NCBI GenBank assembly: GCA_019359095.1
Contig: JAHHHZ010000013.1
Coordinates: 372,001-436,000, forward strand
Direction of reading: 5' to 3'
Length of the DNA: 64,000 nucleotides
Origin: Pleurocapsa minor HA4230-MV1
GTDB taxonomy: Bacteria; Cyanobacteriota; Cyanobacteriia; Cyanobacteriales; Xenococcaceae
Under the pieces are notes generated by a model. That model did no database searches. It saw only the letters and a list, made by a program, of their open reading frames with translations, and was not told where the DNA came from. Positions within the stretch are counted from its first letter, which is position 1; every line of letters begins with the position of its first letter. Shown here piece by piece: positions 33,857-42,532 of the stretch. The position numbers and the translations under genes were made by a program.

Positions 33857-34870
33857 TTACCGTCTAATTAACTGAGCCAAAAATTGGCGCGTCACCTGGC
33901 TTGGATGTTCTGCCTGCATAATAGCGCGAACCACGGCAACTCTCTGTGCGCCTATGGTTAGAATTGCATCCAAATTGTTTAAGTCAATGCCACCAATGGC
34001 AAACCAGGGAACAGGACATTTAGCTTTTACATAGTCGATATATTCTTTGGTCAGGGGTGACTTTCCAGGCTTGGTAGGAGTTTCGTAAAATGGGCCAACT
34101 CCCACGTAATCTGCTCGTTCGGCGATCGCCCTATTTAGTTCTTGTTTATTAGTGGTAGAACGACCAACAATTTTCTGGCCACCCAAGATGTCGCGAGCAA
34201 AGGCTACTGGTGCATCATTTTGACCCAAATGTACCCCGTCTGCATCTACCGCTAGAGCGATATCGACGCGATCGTTCACAATAAATAGGGCGTTATATTG
34301 ATGGCATAGCTGACACAATTGATCGGCTTTTTCCAGGCGATCGCTATCATTACCATTTTTATCTCGATACTGTATCAAGTTTAGTCCACCCTTAAGGGCT
34401 GCTTCTACTGTCTTGAGGATATCTGGTTCAGGAGAAGTGATTAAGTATAGTGGCGCATTTTGTAGTCGCTGATGTCGATAGCTATTAAAAAGCTTACTTT
34501 CAATCGTGTAGACGCGGTAGCGTAGCTGTTTACAAGCTGCTGCCATTTCTGGATTATAGAGCTTACTATATTCTTCCAATACTCTTAATGCTTCTTGGGC
34601 GCGACATAAGTTTGCCTGAAGTAGCTGTTCAATACTGTCTCGTACTTCTTCTTGAGGATGAGAAATGTCTGTTCCCACATCACCAGGAGTATCTCTAGCC
34701 TGACGCAGTTCCCAACTATGCCATTGAGCGAGTTCTTGACGTAGCTGTTTACATTCTTCTGCTAGTGGCTGGTTATTTAGCCCCAAACGACACCACTCTT
34801 CAATGATTCTTAAACCTTCACGGGCGCGATCGAGATTAGCATCTAAAATACGGTAAATAGCTTTTTTCAT
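33857..34870 (-). CDS. thiE: Thiamine-phosphate synthase with N-terminal ThiD2-like domain
   Basis: The 337-residue protein is longer than ordinary ThiE (about 210). The N-terminal 125 residues contain two similar helical units (ILDANLDRAREGLRIIEEWC; LLQANLCRAQEALRVLEEYS) typical of the ThiD2 extension in cyanobacterial ThiE. The C-terminal TIM barrel has YLITSPEPDILKTVEAALKG, IQYRDKNG, LFIVNDRVDIALAVDADGVH, LGQNDAPVA, and VGVGPFYETPTKPG. It joins HMP-PP and thiazole phosphate to make thiamine phosphate in the cytoplasm. Confidence 0.93.
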   Translation of the reverse strand: MKKAIYRILDANLDRAREGLRIIEEWCRLGLNNQPLAEECKQLRQELAQWHSWELRQARDTPGDVGTDISHPQEEVRDSIEQLLQANLCRAQEALRVLEEYSKLYNPEMAAACKQLRYRVYTIESKLFNSYRHQRLQNAPLYLITSPEPDILKTVEAALKGGLNLIQYRDKNGNDSDRLEKADQLCQLCHQYNALFIVNDRVDIALAVDADGVHLGQNDAPVAFARDILGGQKIVGRSTTNKQELNRAIAERADYVGVGPFYETPTKPGKSPLTKEYIDYVKAKCPVPWFAIGGIDLNNLDAILTIGAQRVAVVRAIMQAEHPSQVTRQFLAQLIRR

Positions 34871-35198
34871 CTAGCTTTAATTAGTTAATATTTTCACCAT
34901 GACTAAATGATGGCGCATTACTGTTGCCAGTTTTTCAAGATAAAATCGTTTGTGATACTAGCTCGAAATCTAAGCAACACGAGTAAAAGCCTTAGAAAAA
35001 TTAATAATTCTCGGCATTGAGCAAACAAAAGCGATCGCTACTCATATTCACAACAAGCATGACTTTAAAATGAAGTGGAGACAACCTAAATGTGGCAACA
35101 AAAGAGTAGAAAGGAATGTCGCCTTTTTACCGCCCATAATAGCAATTTTCCCAAAGCGCGATCCCGAAGGGTAGGCAGAGCCTAATCGCCTTGAGTTA
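34871..35198. other. Spacer upstream of thiE with one short repeat
   Basis: No intact gene. A short forward frame near 35.07 kb (MKWRQPKCGNKRVERN) looks like a degenerate zinc-ribbon fragment but is too short to call. A GCGATC...GAGCCTAATCGC repeat lies at the downstream end. No TPP riboswitch pattern was recognised. Confidence 0.45.
35155..35190. repeat. Short interspersed repeat (GAGCCTAATCGC type)
   Basis: AGCGCGATCCCGAAGGGTAG then GCAGAGCCTAATCGCC. It resembles the copy at 23.06 kb. Confidence 0.65.
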
Positions 35199-35672
35199 CT
35201 AATTCTTACTAGCAAAATACTCGGCTAATTTCTCTGGTGCTAAAGCGGTGGTATATTGTTGTGCTAATTCTGGAGTTGCTAGTTCGAGTAACACGGCATT
35301 TTCGATCCAAAACTCAATCACATCAAAGAAACCGCGACTACAACGCAAGCACCGCCAGTTCTCACGGGCAGCAATAGAATCAATTTGCGACTGGTCAAGC
35401 GGTATGGAAATGGCAGCGTGAGTAGCAATAAACTGATTAGCCGAATTTGGCTTTTGGTACTGTATCGGTTTATCATCTTCTCCTGGAATCATTTCAGTGC
35501 CAAGAGGATAAACTTCAATTAGAGTCCCATAATCATCGCCAGCAAAAGCTACATAGCTCTCTGGATGGGATGGAAAAGGGGCAGAATATCCATTGAATAA
35601 TTCAGCTAATACTTCAGCAACGTGAAATGGATTTTTAGCAGGGATGGAAATATGATGAATCACTTTATTCAA
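35199..35672 (-). CDS. VOC-like hypothetical protein
   Basis: The 157-residue protein opens with KVIHHISIPAKNPFHVAEVL and has paired strands around VAFAGDDYGTLIEVYPLGTE and THAAISIPLDQSQID, resembling the vicinal oxygen chelate (glyoxalase/dioxygenase) fold. Metal ligands cannot be assigned with confidence, and no enzyme name is justified. Length is normal for a single two-module VOC protein. Confidence 0.65.
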   Translation of the reverse strand: MNKVIHHISIPAKNPFHVAEVLAELFNGYSAPFPSHPESYVAFAGDDYGTLIEVYPLGTEMIPGEDDKPIQYQKPNSANQFIATHAAISIPLDQSQIDSIAARENWRCLRCSRGFFDVIEFWIENAVLLELATPELAQQYTTALAPEKLAEYFASKN

Positions 35673-35868
35673 TAACTCCTATGACTTTAGATAACTCCAG
35701 CAATATTAGGCAGGTTATTGTTTATCTTATCAAGGTCGTCAACAATGAGTCTAATCGCAACTGACCAAAGTTCAATTAAGCAATTCTCGATCGCAATTAC
35801 TTATAGTGCGATCGCATTTTTTAGAACATTTCTAATCTGAAGAACTAGTGACTTTAAAGTTAAAGTTA

Positions 35869-36206
35869 TTAACTATCTGCTGTTCCTAGAAACATGGCAA
35901 ATAACTCTTCTCCTGTCATATTTTTGGTTTGATTGGCAAAAGAATAATATTCGGGCTTTTCTTCAATAAAAACCTGAAGATCGAAAATAAGATCTTCATC
36001 ATCATCAAAAATTCCCACTGGTATGTAGTAATGATTGTTTTCTTTCAATTTATAAAATAGGTGGCTACCATATGCGAAGCGGTATGCTAAAGCATTTGCG
36101 GAGCTTATCCTTTAGGACTAGCTGCGCGTCGTCCTTTAGGACACTTGTTACAGAATCCACGTTCCGCCCATTCTGAAGATTGATATATCGTACTTTGAGT
36201 CAAATT
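35869..36206 (-). pseudogene. GFA-family gene remnant interrupted by a repeat
   Basis: Two reverse-strand pieces join perfectly when a 71-base repeat is removed. The upstream piece reads ...YQSSEWAERGFCNKC, the downstream piece GSHLFYKLKENNHYYIPVG ... to FAMFLGTADS. Together they recreate the GFA (glutathione-dependent formaldehyde-activating, CENP-V type) zinc motif CNKCGSHLF and the C-terminal half of the family. The insertion shifts the frame and brings an in-frame stop. The N-terminal half, with the first CxCG motif, is not found upstream, where a TAA closes the frame. The gene is therefore dead or badly truncated. Confidence 0.8.
36070..36140. repeat. 71-nt repeat inserted into the GFA gene
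   Basis: ATATGCGAAGCGGTATGCTA, then AAGCATTTGCGGAGCTTATC, then CTTTAGGACTAGCTGCGCGT, CGTCCTTTAGG. Both ends are defined because the GFA reading frame resumes exactly at each side. No clear target-site duplication is seen. Confidence 0.8.
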
Positions 36207-36907
36207 TTAAGCTTTTGATTATTGAAGCTGAAATAGTAGTTTTAAAAATTTTATTGCTCAACACCAAATAATATTGATTTTTGTAAAAACATATATTTTG
36301 GCTCTATTCCAGTTCAGGTTTGGGTTACGTAATTTTACTGAACAAAAACTACTATTTTAATCATAAATTGTCATTGCCAATTCTATTTTGAGTGATTATG
36401 ATTGTGTTTGAAAACAGTCTCCGTATTTTTTCGTAAGTGAATATATGGAAAATAGCCAAGTAATTAGCGTTTATCGAAGACTTTTTTAGAGTTAGATAAT
36501 CTACAGAATTAAACCAAAAATTTTATTGTTGCTCCTGCGATCGCAATGCAATTATCAAAATAGATTTAAAAACAAATTATTGTAATTAAGTTAGTTTTAT
36601 GCTGCCCAAATCTAAGAGGATATCTAAAAAGTCTAATTGCTACGTTTCCAGTGGGTAGATCCCCCTAAATCCCCCTTGTTAAGGGGGACTTTGATTCCAT
36701 TCCCCCCTTGTTAAGGGGGCTAGGGGGATCTGCTAGGGTCTAAGCATAACAGAATTGAGTTCTCAGACATCCTCTAAGGGATGACTATGTTGAAAGATTT
36801 CAATGTGACTATCAAAAAAATGTATTGCAAGTTGAATTCCTGTAGCTAATCTAGCAACTTTTCTGACTATTCTGACTAAAAATTCTCACCATCACCACAT
36901 AACAACT
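36207..36907. other. Long noncoding spacer before the glycosyltransferase genes
   Basis: About 700 AT-rich bases with no supported gene. It contains a 75-bp palindromic element (listed separately) and may include decayed GFA sequence near its left end. Confidence 0.5.
36657..36731. repeat. 75-bp palindromic CCCCC-rich element (MITE-like)
   Basis: It begins AGATCCCCCTAAATCCCCC and ends GGGGGCTAGGGGGATCT, with two internal CCCCCTTGTTAAGGGGG palindromes. The terminal inverted repeats make a MITE-like structure. Similar G/C-run repeats are known as common in large cyanobacterial genomes. Confidence 0.75.
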
Positions 36908-38074
36908 ATGAAAATTGCCGTCATTGGGGCAAGGGGTATTCCTGCTAAATTTGGGGAAATTGAGCGCTATTGCCAAGAATTATATCCTCAAATCGTGGCT
37001 CGCGGACATGAGGTAGATTTATATGTTCAACCTAGTTATCATCAGCAATCATGGTTTTCTAGGTTTACTTACCAAAAAATGAAGGTAATTACCCTATTTT
37101 CTTTACCAGGAAAGCGATTTAGCTGGCTGAACTCGGCTCTTAATACTATTTGGGCAACTTTTGGTAACTATGATGTGATTCATCTTCATGGAATGGTAGG
37201 AGCTTGGTTTGCTTGGTTTCCCCAAATGTTTTCCAACTCGTCTATTGTCGTTACCTTTCACCAGCTAGAATCTAATGCCACATGCTCATCTAAAACATTT
37301 CGTAGATTATTACCGTGGCTGGAAAAGATAACAGTAAACTATGCAGACGAAATTGTTGTGACTACTCAGGAGTTAGCAAACTATTTTTTGCGCAAGTATG
37401 GTGTCTGTCCTCATTATATTGCTAGCGCTCCAGCTAAATATGCGGAAAACAACAATCACTTTGGCTTTCGTCAAGCTTTCGGCTTAGAGCAACAGCGTTA
37501 TGTATTATATTTAGGCACGTTTGAACCTAATCAAAGATTAGATTTACTCATTTAAGTATTTCAGAAATTACAGTCGCGCAATTGGAAGTTAGTTTTAGCA
37601 GGAGACATTAGTTCTTCTTTCCAGCACACCATCAATTTGTTACAAATGGCTCGACAGCAAAACAATATTATCTTTACTGGCGAGATTAGCGGTAATTTCT
37701 TAACTGAATTGGTGCGTGGTGCAGGTATATTTGTCGAGCCTTCCGAAGGTAATAATTTAAGTTCTTCTGTCGGGATGTTGGAAGCCATGCGGGAAGGAAT
37801 TCCCATTGTGGCTAGCGATACTATAACCAATCGTAAGTTAATTGGCCGCGATCGCGGTTTACTCTTTAAAGCAGGACAATTCGATTCTTTATTAATTCAG
37901 CTGGAATATGCCATGTCTCGACCAAATTTACTCATGACTATGGCAAAAAAAGCGCAGACATATATTGCTGTAAATCATAACTGGGATAAGGTGATCTATA
38001 AAAATTTGTTTTTATATTTACAATTAACTAGCAAAATACCTACTCAGCGATCGCATCAAACTATAGATGTTTAA
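36908..38074 (+). pseudogene. Family 4 glycosyltransferase interrupted by an in-frame TAA
   Basis: The frame encodes a GT-B glycosyltransferase: MKIAVIGARGIPAKFGEIER at the N-terminus (donor-independent domain), then RYVLYLGTFEPNQRLDLLI, a TAA at codon 216, and in the same frame VFQKLQSRNWKLVLAGDISS, LVRGAGIFVEPSEGNNLSSS and GMLEAMREGIPIVASDT, the GT4 donor-binding motif. Nothing but the stop breaks the protein, so a single CAA-to-TAA change is the simplest cause. A second ATG at codon 244 could start only a partial domain. It heads a run of three glycosyltransferase genes; a sugar acceptor cannot be inferred. Confidence 0.8.
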
Positions 38075-38181
38075 AAGAATTTAAGGGGTAATTTGAGCAA
38101 CCCCGTAGAATTTTTGCTTGAATTTTTTCTTTGCTGTTTGAGCGCTGTTAGCTCACTGTCGATCTTATATTTCATGCAACC

Positions 38182-39222
38182 ATGTCTTTAGAATTGCCCA
38201 CAGTTTCTATAATTATTTTCGCTTATGAGGGCATTAGTTATTTACCAGCTACGATCAAGAGTCTTCTCCAGCAGACTAGTGGTGATTTTGAGATCTTAGT
38301 ATTTAGTGATAATTACCATCAGATCAATTGTTGGTCTAGGGAACAGCTAGATCAGCGGCTAAGATTTATTTTACACAGCAATTTGGGTCTGGCTACTAGA
38401 CTTAATCAAGGAGTCCTTGAAGCTCAAGGAAAATATATCTCGTTTGTAAATGCTGGCGACTTGTGGCATCCCAATAAGCTACAGCAGCAGCTATTTTATC
38501 TCGCTCGATATCCTGAAGTTGGTCTAATTTACTCTTGTTTGATGCTAATCGATCATCAGGGTCAAGATATTAAGGTGGCTAGTTCTCTTGGTCAGATAGT
38601 TAGCCAGCTCAAAGATTTGCTTCAACCTCCAGAAATTTTGGCCCAAAACCAGATTAATCTCTCTTCGGTTATGCTGCGTCGTAGCTGTTTTGAGATGGTG
38701 GGGCTGTTTGATCCTCAATTACAGGTTATTCCTGACTGGGAAATGTGGATTAGATTAAGTAACCATTATCAGTTTATCGCGATCGCCGAGCCTTTAGTCT
38801 ATTGTCGTCAACTTCCAGAACATAACCGCAACTGCCTCAAGATCGAGACAGATTTACAGACAATAATTGAAACAGTATATGCCAAAATGTCTCCAGAGTT
38901 TGAACAGCAAAAACATCGCAGTTATGGCTTTGCCAGTTTATTTCTGGCGCAAAATACTCTGCAAACCAAAAATCCCGATCCTGCTATTGCCCGTAACTAC
39001 TGGTATCAAACTTTAGTACACAATCCACTAATCATCTTCTCTCCCCAATTCTGCCAACTACGCTGGGCAATTTTTCGCCTACATTGTCGGCAGTATTATC
39101 AGCAAAGCGATCGCTATCGTCATTTACGGCAATTCATTGAGGATGCGAAAAGTCGATTTAAAATCGCGCTTTCTCGTCCGAACATTTTTAACTGGATGCT
39201 TGATGAAGACAGCAGTAACTAA
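38182..39222 (+). CDS. Family 2 glycosyltransferase
   Basis: The 346-residue protein has the GT-A fold: PTVSIIIFAYEGISYLPATI at the start, GKYISFVNAGDLWHPNKLQQ carrying the DxD-like acidic motif (NAGD), and NLSSVMLRRSCFEMVGLFDP with PDWEMWIRL further on. It would transfer a sugar from a nucleotide donor at the cytoplasmic membrane face. The C-terminal 100 residues are less conserved. It follows the broken GT4 gene in the same direction, which points to an exopolysaccharide or surface-glycan locus. Confidence 0.9.
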   Translation: MSLELPTVSIIIFAYEGISYLPATIKSLLQQTSGDFEILVFSDNYHQINCWSREQLDQRLRFILHSNLGLATRLNQGVLEAQGKYISFVNAGDLWHPNKLQQQLFYLARYPEVGLIYSCLMLIDHQGQDIKVASSLGQIVSQLKDLLQPPEILAQNQINLSSVMLRRSCFEMVGLFDPQLQVIPDWEMWIRLSNHYQFIAIAEPLVYCRQLPEHNRNCLKIETDLQTIIETVYAKMSPEFEQQKHRSYGFASLFLAQNTLQTKNPDPAIARNYWYQTLVHNPLIIFSPQFCQLRWAIFRLHCRQYYQQSDRYRHLRQFIEDAKSRFKIALSRPNIFNWMLDEDSSN

Positions 39223-39279
39223 TAGACTTCTTGCACGAATCAAAAAAAACTAACTTACCAAGAGGGAAAAGGTTAAGGG

Positions 39280-39405
39280 CTTGCCCTAAAGGATATGCGT
39301 AGCGGTATGCTTTAGCACTAACTTCGTGTCGCACCGCATAGTTTGGTGGAAAAGCGCGAAGTTGCGTTGCGGGGGTTCCCCCCGTTGAGCAAACTTCGTA
39401 AGAAG
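39280..39405. repeat. Modular repeat with strong GC hairpin
   Basis: GCCCTAAAGGATATGCGTAG and CGGTATGCTTTAGCACTAAC start the cluster. It then forms a nested hairpin: CGAAGTT ... AACTTCG outside and CGGGGG TTC CCCCCG inside. It fills most of the spacer before the next glycosyltransferase gene. Confidence 0.75.
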
Positions 39406-39480
39406 GGAAAATAGATTAGTCTGCTATTCATGCAAGAGGTCTAATAACTACAAATAATTACAAAAAGGAGTAGCTAAGTA

Positions 39481-40605
39481 TTGTCTAAGATCATCTTGAT
39501 TCATCCCCAAGCTGGGATTGATTGGAAAAGTAATTCCTCTGTGTTCGCGGTTGAGTTAGCGCGCCGTCTCGATAATTATTTTGCAGTAGAACTCTTAAGC
39601 GGTGATGAATGTGGTTCTTTTAGTCGGCCGATTAGCTCTCTACCCCAGAGTAATTCTGGTTTAAGCTTTATCAATCGCTGGTTTCAACAGCCTCAAAAGA
39701 CGATCGCTCAACTAACTAGTTTTTTACCCTGTATATCCTATCTGTTAAATCATCCCGCCGATTTGATTTTGCCACAAAATGGTTATGCTGGCTTGTTGGC
39801 AGCCAATTGTGTTCGAGCGATTAAACAAACTCCAATTCTATTTACCGATTACAACAGCTTAAATCAGTCAAAAAATCTCGAACGCAATTTAACTCTTAAG
39901 CCCGATCGCTTAATTACTCTTAATCCAATTGTCGCCAAATATGCCCGTAAGTTAGCACCAAACCAAATAGTTGATACTATTCCCCTGGGAATCGATCCGA
40001 CAGAATTTATCCCTAAAGGTAAAGCGATCGCGACTGGCTTATCCCAACCGTGCATTATTGCAGTTGCTCCTTTAAATCGTCATAGCGACCAAAGAATTGA
40101 ATTAACTATTGAAGCAGTTGCTCGTCTACCCCAAGCTAGTCTCCTAATTTGTGGTGAAGGTGTCGATCGCGATTATTTTCAGGCGCTGGGCGATCGCTTA
40201 TTAGGTGTAGGACGATTCCAAATTAGGGCTTTTGCCTATGCTCAAATGCCCCAGGTTTATCGTAGTGCCAGTATTTTTACTTCTGCTGCGATTCAAGAAA
40301 CTTGTGGTCTGAAATACATTGAGGCGATGGCTTGTGGTCTGCCTGTTGTGGCAATGGATAATCCAGTGCATCGCTATTTAATTGGCAATGGAGGTATTAC
40401 CTGTGACGTGACTAATCTTGATGTATATGCCAAGTCTCTGCAATCGGCGATCGCTAAATACTGGCATCTACAGCAACCAAGACAAAATGCTTTAAGGTTT
40501 AGCTGGCAAGGCATCACTCTCTTGTATTATCAAGCAATTTTAAAAACTATGCGCACTTACAACCATCAATTTTCGGCTGACTCTCATCAATCTTTTAATG
40601 GCTAG
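39481..40605 (+). CDS. Family 4 glycosyltransferase
   Basis: The 374-residue GT-B protein starts at TTG, supported by an AAGGAG ribosome-binding site about ten bases upstream. N-terminal SKIILIHPQAGIDW and NHPADLILPQNGYAG, DTIPLGIDPTEFIPKG, and the donor motif IEAMACGLPVVAMDNPVH (EX7E type) are visible. It probably adds a hexose in the same glycan as the two preceding genes. It is separated from them by a repeat cluster, so it may have its own promoter. Confidence 0.88.
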   Translation: MSKIILIHPQAGIDWKSNSSVFAVELARRLDNYFAVELLSGDECGSFSRPISSLPQSNSGLSFINRWFQQPQKTIAQLTSFLPCISYLLNHPADLILPQNGYAGLLAANCVRAIKQTPILFTDYNSLNQSKNLERNLTLKPDRLITLNPIVAKYARKLAPNQIVDTIPLGIDPTEFIPKGKAIATGLSQPCIIAVAPLNRHSDQRIELTIEAVARLPQASLLICGEGVDRDYFQALGDRLLGVGRFQIRAFAYAQMPQVYRSASIFTSAAIQETCGLKYIEAMACGLPVVAMDNPVHRYLIGNGGITCDVTNLDVYAKSLQSAIAKYWHLQQPRQNALRFSWQGITLLYYQAILKTMRTYNHQFSADSHQSFNG

Positions 40606-40625
40606 AATTCAACAGTGAGCAATGA

Positions 40626-40680
40626 GTCCTAAAGGATTAGTCCTAAAGGATTAGCTCGCAAGCTCGCGTCCTTCGCGTCA
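40626..40680. repeat. Modular interspersed repeat
   Basis: GTCCTAAAGGATTAGTCCTA then AAGGATTAGCTCGCAAGCTC and GCGTCCTTCGCGTCA: a doubled CCTAAAGGATTAG core followed by the CTCGCAAGCTCGCG palindrome. Confidence 0.75.
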
Positions 40681-40796
40681 CAATGAGCAATGAGCAACGC
40701 TCAGTTACCTCTTTTTCAAAAAATGAGGATTGTTATTATTAAGGAAAGAATTTCTGTTTATTTCTTTGTGAACGAAGAGGTTTTAAACCTGATTAA

Positions 40797-40848
40797 TCCT
40801 AAAGGATATCCTAAAGGACTAGCTCCTTACGTCGCGTCGCACTTCGTT
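40797..40848. repeat. Modular interspersed repeat
   Basis: TCCTAAAGGATATCCTAAAG then GACTAGCTCCTTACGTCGCG TCGCACTTCG. The core is again doubled. Confidence 0.7.
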
Positions 40849-40898
40849 ATCAATTGTTCAATGTTCAATGTTCACTGATCATTGGTAATGCCAATACT

Positions 40899-40941
40899 AA
40901 AAACAGTACCAGAGGAAGACGATTAACTCCATCTGGCACTG
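40899..40941 (-). terminator. Long-stem terminator downstream of the YqeG gene
   Basis: On the reverse strand CAGTGCCAGATGGAG pairs with CTTCCTCTGGTACTG (14 of 15, some wobble) and is followed by TTTTT. It lies about 130 bases past the yqeG stop. Confidence 0.7.
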
Positions 40942-41070
40942 CTCTAGAATTTAGCTGTTTATTATATTTAAGGTCTTTATATAAGCTGACCTCTTTTTAT
41001 CATGTAAGTATATTCTCAGATATTTTTGCAACTCTCTTATTTCGTAATATTTTCTTTATATTTACCTAAG

Positions 41071-41613
41071 TCAAGAGTTATTACCTTTTGTTACGTTAAC
41101 AGAGCTATTGGCTAAAGACACCCCTAGCAGTTGCGATAGCCAAATTTCAAAATCTCGGATGGGATGAGAACGGACTGCCACTAGGGGGTCGATCATTGGC
41201 TCAACTAGAATAGTAAACATTCCTAGACGATTGCCAGCCAAAACATCAGTAAACAGGCGATCGCCCACCATTGCTACTTGTTCGAGCGGTAAATCCATTG
41301 CTGTTGCTGCCTGCTTTAGCTTACGACGAGAAGGCTTTTTAGCAGAGGAGATAAAAGGTAGATCTACCGACTGGGCAATATTGCCAATCCGAGAGTGACT
41401 AATATTATTGCTTACCAGCCAAATTGGCGTGGTTTGCCTGATTTGTGATACCCATTGCTGTAACTCTTGAGTTGTTTCTTTTTGTTTAAAAGGAACGAGG
41501 GTTTCGTCTACATCTAAAATAAGCCCTTTAATCTTGTGTTCTTGCAATGTGACGGGAGTTAAATCAAAAATAGTACCGCCTAAAACTAAATTTGGCTCTA
41601 GTAAATTAATCAT
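41071..41613 (-). CDS. YqeG family HAD IIIA-type phosphatase
   Basis: The 180-residue protein has the HAD nucleophile motif LILDVDETLVPF (DxDxT, about residues 31-42), a central WLVSNN, RRKLKQAATAMDLPLEQVAM, and the acidic motif GDRLFTDVLAGN. YqeG-family enzymes in plants and some bacteria act as phosphatidylglycerophosphate phosphatases (PGPP1-like), which suggests a role in phosphatidylglycerol synthesis for thylakoids; that function is inferred. Confidence 0.9.
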   Translation of the reverse strand: MINLLEPNLVLGGTIFDLTPVTLQEHKIKGLILDVDETLVPFKQKETTQELQQWVSQIRQTTPIWLVSNNISHSRIGNIAQSVDLPFISSAKKPSRRKLKQAATAMDLPLEQVAMVGDRLFTDVLAGNRLGMFTILVEPMIDPLVAVRSHPIRDFEIWLSQLLGVSLANSSVNVTKGNNS

Positions 41614-41709
41614 ACAGATGATCTAAAAAAAATAAATGGCAACGAACCATTTTGGCATGAAAAACAATCTTAGTATTTTTCAACAGATGTTGTACAACAA
41701 GTGAATTAC

Positions 41710-42351
41710 TTAATCATCAGCTTTCGACAGAGATTTAACTGTTTTTTTGTCTAGGTTCAAGTAAATATAATCCTGATCCATACGAGCGATCGCCGACATC
41801 GGTAAGGTCAATTCTTTTTTGTCCCACAGATGTCCTTCTTGCAGCACTAAATGAGTAAGATGTTTATTGTCTGGATCGATTAAAAATTCCTCAACTCGTC
41901 CAATATGACCGTCAGTAGCTTCGATTGATGCACCCCGATGCACCGCTATTGTGCCAGCAGGAATTAATTCTTGTTTGATGGGGGTAGACAAAAGATCGCC
42001 ACTCAAAGATGTATCAGACCACATTAAATAAGAGCTACTGTGGAAAATCGCTTCGTCGCCAAAATTTTTCAAAGGTTCATATTTAGACGTAGTAGGATTA
42101 AAGAAACGCATCTCGGTAAACGGAGGAAAAAGAGCCAGTTCTTCTTTAGTACAGCTTAACTGGATTGAGTCTGAACTAGTTTTTACCACATATTCAATCG
42201 AGACTAAATATTTATGAGAATCTAACAGATGAGAATTACTCACTACCAGGTGGGTAACTTTTTGGCTATTTTGCTCGATAATTACATGACTCGATTTACC
42301 ACATTCACCATCAAGGCATAACACCTGGGTATCTAAAGAAATTTCTCGCAT
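41710..42351 (-). CDS. PRC-barrel domain protein
   Basis: The 213-residue protein contains two PRC-barrel-like segments: residues about 1-80 (SLDTQVLCLDGECGKSSHVI) and about 125-200 (VHRGASIEATDGHIGRVEEF LIDPDNKHLTHLVL). PRC barrels occur in ribosome maturation and photosynthetic reaction-centre proteins. It has no membrane segment. Function unknown. Confidence 0.85.
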   Translation of the reverse strand: MREISLDTQVLCLDGECGKSSHVIIEQNSQKVTHLVVSNSHLLDSHKYLVSIEYVVKTSSDSIQLSCTKEELALFPPFTEMRFFNPTTSKYEPLKNFGDEAIFHSSSYLMWSDTSLSGDLLSTPIKQELIPAGTIAVHRGASIEATDGHIGRVEEFLIDPDNKHLTHLVLQEGHLWDKKELTLPMSAIARMDQDYIYLNLDKKTVKSLSKADD

Positions 42352-42532
42352 TTTTCTTTTTCAAACTAAGTTAAGCTAATAAATTAAATAAAATTTTTCT
42401 CTAACACAAGTACCTAAAGGTATACTTTCTAATCAGTTAAGTTCTGTATACTACGAACAGTAGATCCTAAAGAAAAGATATATTGTTAAAATTAGTAAAG
42501 AAATTGAAAATTAAAATTAAGCTATAAGAATT

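Larger units (their letters stand above)
40606..41070. other. Repeat-rich spacer
   Basis: Two modular repeat copies and CAATGAG/CAATGTT heptamer-like words fill the left part; AT-rich DNA and a reverse-strand terminator fill the right part. Two small forward frames there run through repeats and were not called. Confidence 0.5.

Noticed and set aside
35060-35160. Possible zinc-ribbon or transposase fragment (MKWRQPKCGNKRVERN)
   Set aside because: Too short, followed by repeat DNA, and with no second cysteine pair; not enough to name a mobile element.
34871-35198. TPP riboswitch before thiE
   Set aside because: The conserved CTGAGA and related THI-box words were not found in the leader.
40690-41069. 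Two small forward frames (62 and 71 codons)
   Set aside because: Both run through repeats and AT-rich DNA; a terminator on the opposite strand lies inside the second. No coding support.
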